Assembly: GCA_029379385.1 (NCBI GenBank)
Contig: CM055607.1
Span: 1,054,001-1,118,000, forward strand
DNA from: Quillaja saponaria
Taxonomy: Eukaryota > Streptophyta > Magnoliopsida > Fabales > Quillajaceae
Reading direction: 5' to 3'
DNA: 64,000 nt
The notes under the pieces were generated by a model that was not told the DNA's origin, did no database searches, and saw only the letters and a list, made by a program, of their open reading frames with translations. Both the position numbers and the translations under genes were made by a program. Shown piece after piece: positions 60,328 through 64,000 of the stretch. Numbering within the stretch: position 1 is the stretch's first letter; each line of letters starts with the position of its first letter.

Positions 60328-62344
60328 GGCAGTGAGATATTGAAAATGGCAAAGACAGAGCTCATGCAAATATTCCAAATATCTAGGAACTTTGAAGTTT
60401 GTACTGCCGGAGAAAATCTTAGTAGATTCGAGGGGAGATCTATAGGCTTGTGGTGGGCAGAGGAATGCGATGACCACAAGTTAAGCAACCTCATCTCCAT
60501 GAGATTGGATGCCACGTGGCTCTTGTAGGTCTACGTCAGCTTGTTGCGGGAAGGTTTAGTTGGCGACCCTTCACAAACACTGCAATATCTAGAGTGCAAG
60601 GAAAATGCTAGGTTTTGGTTTATAGAAGGAAATTCAAAATCCAAATTATATGGTTTGAGTTCATTTTTGCAAAACTTTCTTTTTGATTTAACTGTTCCGG
60701 ACAACTTACGATATTTTGATGAATTAATTAACTTTTTTGAGGCAAGGTCACCGTCTGATAAAAAAAACATATTATTATTTATGTCAAAATTATATAATTT
60801 ATAATAATTTTACTCTAAATTTTTATTCAAACTCATACAATCTTTTTAAAAAGCACACACATGTACACATTTTTTATCACTTACAAAATAATTATTTTAT
60901 CATAATGTTAATGACTTTATTTAAAATAAACAATTACATTGTTATTTTATTTTAGGCTTATATTCAAAAATTATATATTTAAATTATCTAAGTGTTACAT
61001 CAATTAAACAAGTATGCTATTTTTGGTATGCTATTCAAAAATAAACACACATGTACACATCTTTGGTATGCTATTTTTTTTTTATAAATAAGTAAAAGAT
61101 CAACTTTAATTCTAAAAATAAATTTGGCACGTGCTCGTGGCATAAGGTTGTTTCCAGTTGAGGACTTGAAGTGGATGTTTTTCCCTTTAACTTTTTTTTT
61201 TTTTTTTTTTTGAGAGGAAAGTTATTTTCTTTAACTTCATGGATATGGAAAAAGAGGGATAGAAGCAATTTGGGGTTGTCAATGAATAAAAAATAAACAC
61301 GTATACAAGTGTTTGTCCACATAATACAAACTATACACGTCATGTGCATTGTCCACCATAGCCAAATTATCTCATATGGAGAGAAAACAATACGTTACTT
61401 TTTTAAAAAAGGAAAAAATCTCTAAGTTAGACAATTCAGTTTATAAATGATAGGCCTAGTTAATTAAGCCAATAAACTACTATTTTCTAATTCAATTATC
61501 AAGGTTTATGAAGAATATGCTTTACGAGAAAATAACAAGCTCCCTTTATTGTATAACTCAATATTTAATATAAAAAAAAGTTATCAATTCATTAATTTAA
61601 AAAAAAAATCAAAATTATGAGATTGAAATATTTATGGAATTACATGAGCTGATATTTTATTAAACCCCAAATGATTTACCTAACATATTTATAAGTGAAA
61701 CAAAATTGAATATTTTTAACAGTATTATAACTTTGCACGTATATATCAAATAATATTGCATAAAATATAAATAACTAATAATAACATTTATAATGAAATT
61801 TGAATACTTAACTTCTTAGTCTTAATATCTCACAATTGACCTAAGATTTCATTAACATGTATTTAATATTATTATTTTTTACATCATTTTAAGAATATTG
61901 GATGAAAATTAAACATATTAATAATTCTCAAAACATAAAAAATAAACTCAATAATTTAGATCTATGTAGTGAAACTTCATAGCATGTACTTTAATAATTC
62001 TACCAATTAAGGAATCATTTCATTTTAATTGATATTCCAATTATTGCCTGGTTCACACCAGTATTGTTCCACTAAAATAAGGATATTTTAGTCAATTTAT
62101 AAAAACTAATCGAATTTTAGATACTCGCAACAAGCATTGTAAGATTCAAACGGAAGAGTCGGACGCGGGTGTTTCCAATTTCCATATTCTATTCGCGCAC
62201 TGATCGCCAAAGACTGACACGAAAAATTTCCGAGTGAAAGTGACAGACTCTGACCATCAAATCCCTCGAACCTCCCTCCAAAATCTCCTATTTTTTCTGT
62301 CTATTTCGTCTGTTTTTGGAATTCATCAATGCCCAGTTCTTAGG
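60328..62344. other. Divergent spacer, NYC1 / CfxQ-like gene
   Basis: About 2 kb. Contains the NYC1 promoter with a palindromic G-box at 60511, a T tract near 61191-61210, then AT-rich sequence up to the CfxQ-like leader. The plus-strand ORF at 60541-60804 has no family resemblance. Confidence 0.55.
60511..60520. promoter_or_regulatory. Palindromic G-box upstream of NYC1
   Basis: GCCACGTGGC, a perfect CACGTG G-box/ABRE core, sits about 185 bp upstream of the NYC1 ATG. NYC1 is known to be activated in Arabidopsis senescence by ABA-pathway bZIP factors and PIFs, which bind this motif. The link for this gene is inferred from position. Confidence 0.6.
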
Positions 62345-63927
62345 ATGCAGTAGCCTCGGGACCAACGTTCAAGAACTGCCAAACCGACCACCATTCATGG
62401 CTACGCTCAGTCCGGTGCCATTGTTGGGTTCGAGAGCTTGCTTCGCGACAACCCATCTAATCTCAATGAAAGAAACCCTGTTGTAAGATCTCATTTTTCA
62501 CATATGCGTTTTCTATTTCAATTGGGCATGAGAAATGGGTTCTTGTGCAATCCAACTTTTTGTTGGCATTGAAGAATTTAATGTAGAAAAAGATCATAAT
62601 GGTATTATGGGCAAACGTAATCCATGGCTTTATGATATTTTCAATGCTTAAGTTTGTATGTGTAACGGGTGTGGAATTCACACAAGTTTGAAATCACTGG
62701 GTTATGTCGTTAGCTTTCTTTCTCGATTCTTCTTCTGCTAAATTTATTACCCACTATTGTCTTTGTCACAAGATTCTGAATTACTTACTTAGGGCAAGGG
62801 GGTGGGATGGGGTTGATTGTTCTGTTCTTTTCTTTTTCTTTTTGGTTTTGGGGGGAGAGAGGCAGTTGGTTTGTTACTTGTTAGCATTTCCCTTCCTCAC
62901 CTTTTATTAACTTGGATAGAGTATTTAATAGGGTCTCTATAAATTGCAGAGTAGATTTCAAGAAGGAAACCATTACTAGATTTTTTTTATACACCCAGAG
63001 AGAGATTCAACTCGATGGGGTTGCTTGATCTATGTTTTTTGCAATCTATTAAAGATGACTGAAGTTCTGTTCATTACGCAGTACTGATTGAGTTCAGCCT
63101 TTTCTCTATTGATTTGAATATCTTTGAGTTATTCCTATTGTGCATTAGATGCATAGAATCTGCATGCTTAGTTGATTGTGAGTTTTATAAATTTGATGTT
63201 ATGCATCAGCTCATGGACTTGTCAGGGACTCGGGTAGAGTAATATCAAAGCAGTAACTAGTAGTATTTTCAATATGGATACGACTTATCTGAGTTGTAAC
63301 TAGAAAAAAAGTATAGCTGAAAATGAGAATTTGGGGATGAGTGGTAACACATACCACAATTCTAACACAAAAAGTAGGATGAATGGTAAGAAAATGCTTA
63401 CAACTGATAGTCACTTAGACATTTGCAGTAACATTAGGAAACAAAAACAGAGAGACAAGCATTGGTATGATTTCACAGTCTAATTTCTTATATAATTAGA
63501 GTTGATATAACCCCCTTTCTTTCATGTTTTACATGCATGAGGCTTCCTTTTCGAGTAGTTTTCTGTTCGATGTGGTAAGATCTGATATTCTGTTTTAAAC
63601 ACAGATGGTTCAGACACCGCTTCATGTTTCTGCTGGTCACAACAGGGCCCAGATAGTTAAATCTATTCTTGATTGGCAAGACCAGACAAGGCTGAACTGG
63701 AAGCCCAGACTATGGTTGGTAAAACCATTTTGTTTTCTTTTTTGGGTTTGAGTGAACATTGTATTATCTGGATTGTCTTTCAGTTGCCATTCAAAATTCA
63801 TAGACTTCTTGTATATTTGCATATGCAGTATGGAGAAACCCCTTTGCACATGGCAGCAAAGAATGGGTGTAATGAAGCTGCACAGGTGCTTCTTGCTCAT
63901 GGAGCTTCAGTTGAAGCCAAAGCAAAC
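62345..63927 (+). pseudogene. Ankyrin-repeat AAA ATPase (CfxQ/CbbX-like), 5' part, disrupted
   Basis: 5' exons of a plant ankyrin-AAA protein related to CfxQ; the AAA domain lies beyond the window. Exon 1 (62345-62482, 46 codons) encodes 'RSRTAKPTTIHGYAQSG' and 'LLRDNPSNLNERNPV'. Exon 2 (63605-63714) starts 'MVQTPLHVSAGHNRAQIV'. Exon 3 (63829-63927) reads 'YGETPLHMAAKNGCNEAAQV' and 'LLAHGASVEAKAN', classic ankyrin repeats. Two defects: codon 3 of the only suitable start is TAG (62351-62353), and exon 2 is 110 bp, one short, changing frame near 63681 between 'LDWQD' and 'DKAELEAQTM'. A missing C in 'gaccaga' would explain the second. The stop is a substitution, harder to blame on assembly. The gene continues past 64000. 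Confidence 0.75.
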
Positions 63928-64000
63928 GTGGGTTTCTTATTACCTCACTTGCCATTCAATTTGAGTTGAAACCGATACTTAATTTAGAACTGCTTATCTA

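Noticed and set aside
60541..60804. 87-aa + ORF in the NYC1 promoter
   Set aside because: No splice context, homology or codon-like composition; probably chance.
1..64000. Search for CRISPR arrays, operons, phage or viral genes
   Set aside because: Gene structure is plainly plant nuclear; no repeat-spacer array, and no polymerase, capsid or reverse-transcriptase motif in any frame examined.

Overview
This 64 kb window is nuclear DNA of a flowering plant, most likely a eudicot. Genes are intron-rich with GT-AG introns, spacers are AT-rich, and the gene set includes plant-only families (PRONE RopGEF, PERK kinase, LIKE-COV, chlorophyll b reductase, plastid signal peptidase). I see no transposon ORFs, tRNA genes, rRNA or CRISPR.

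Layout, left to right: 3' end of an unrecognised + gene (225-1256); an ABI-like SCAR/WAVE subunit (+, 1947-3700, frame broken twice); RopGEF (-, 4735-7337); a TRM-type DUF3741/DUF4378 protein (+, 10452-13387); a dynein light chain (-, 14569-14973); LIKE-COV (+, 16148-20588); a snoRNA cluster (+, about 21.4-24 kb); an NDR1/HIN1-like membrane protein (+, 24881-27132); plastid signal peptidase Plsp1 (-, 27830-30336); an Mpv17/PMP22 protein (+, 31421-34258); a wrecked tRNA-Ile-lysidine synthase TilS (-, 34933-39288); a damaged site-1 protease (+, 39701-45530); a PERK receptor kinase (-, 46527-50995); a 5.4 kb AT-rich spacer; chlorophyll b reductase NYC1 (-, 56469-60327); and the 5' end of an ankyrin/AAA CfxQ-like gene (+, from 62345, running off the window).

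The most unusual region is 21.3-24 kb. It has no credible protein gene but holds two well-formed U14 snoRNAs and a decayed third copy, a U80-like C/D snoRNA, two copies (one decayed) of a C/D snoRNA with two separate complementarities to 18S rRNA, and an H/ACA candidate. All follow a promoter-like stretch with a TGGGCT site II element, two telo-boxes and a TATA-like motif. This matches the polycistronic snoRNA gene organisation known in plants.

The second theme is gene decay beside intact neighbours. RopGEF, TRM, dynein light chain, LIKE-COV, NHL, Plsp1 and Mpv17 all join into clean frames. ABIL, TilS, site-1 protease, PERK, NYC1 and the CfxQ-like gene each keep normal exon structure but carry indels or stops. 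TilS (7-bp tandem duplication, further frameshifts, two stops) and site-1 protease (14-bp deletion plus others) look genuinely dead. The single-base lesions in ABIL, PERK and NYC1, some of them in short base runs, could be assembly errors. A duplicated genome segment losing genes would explain the pattern, but this is inference.

Many genes sit in head-to-head pairs (RopGEF/TRM, dynein/LIKE-COV, Plsp1/Mpv17, TilS/site-1 protease, NYC1/CfxQ-like) with spacers of 0.4-3.1 kb.
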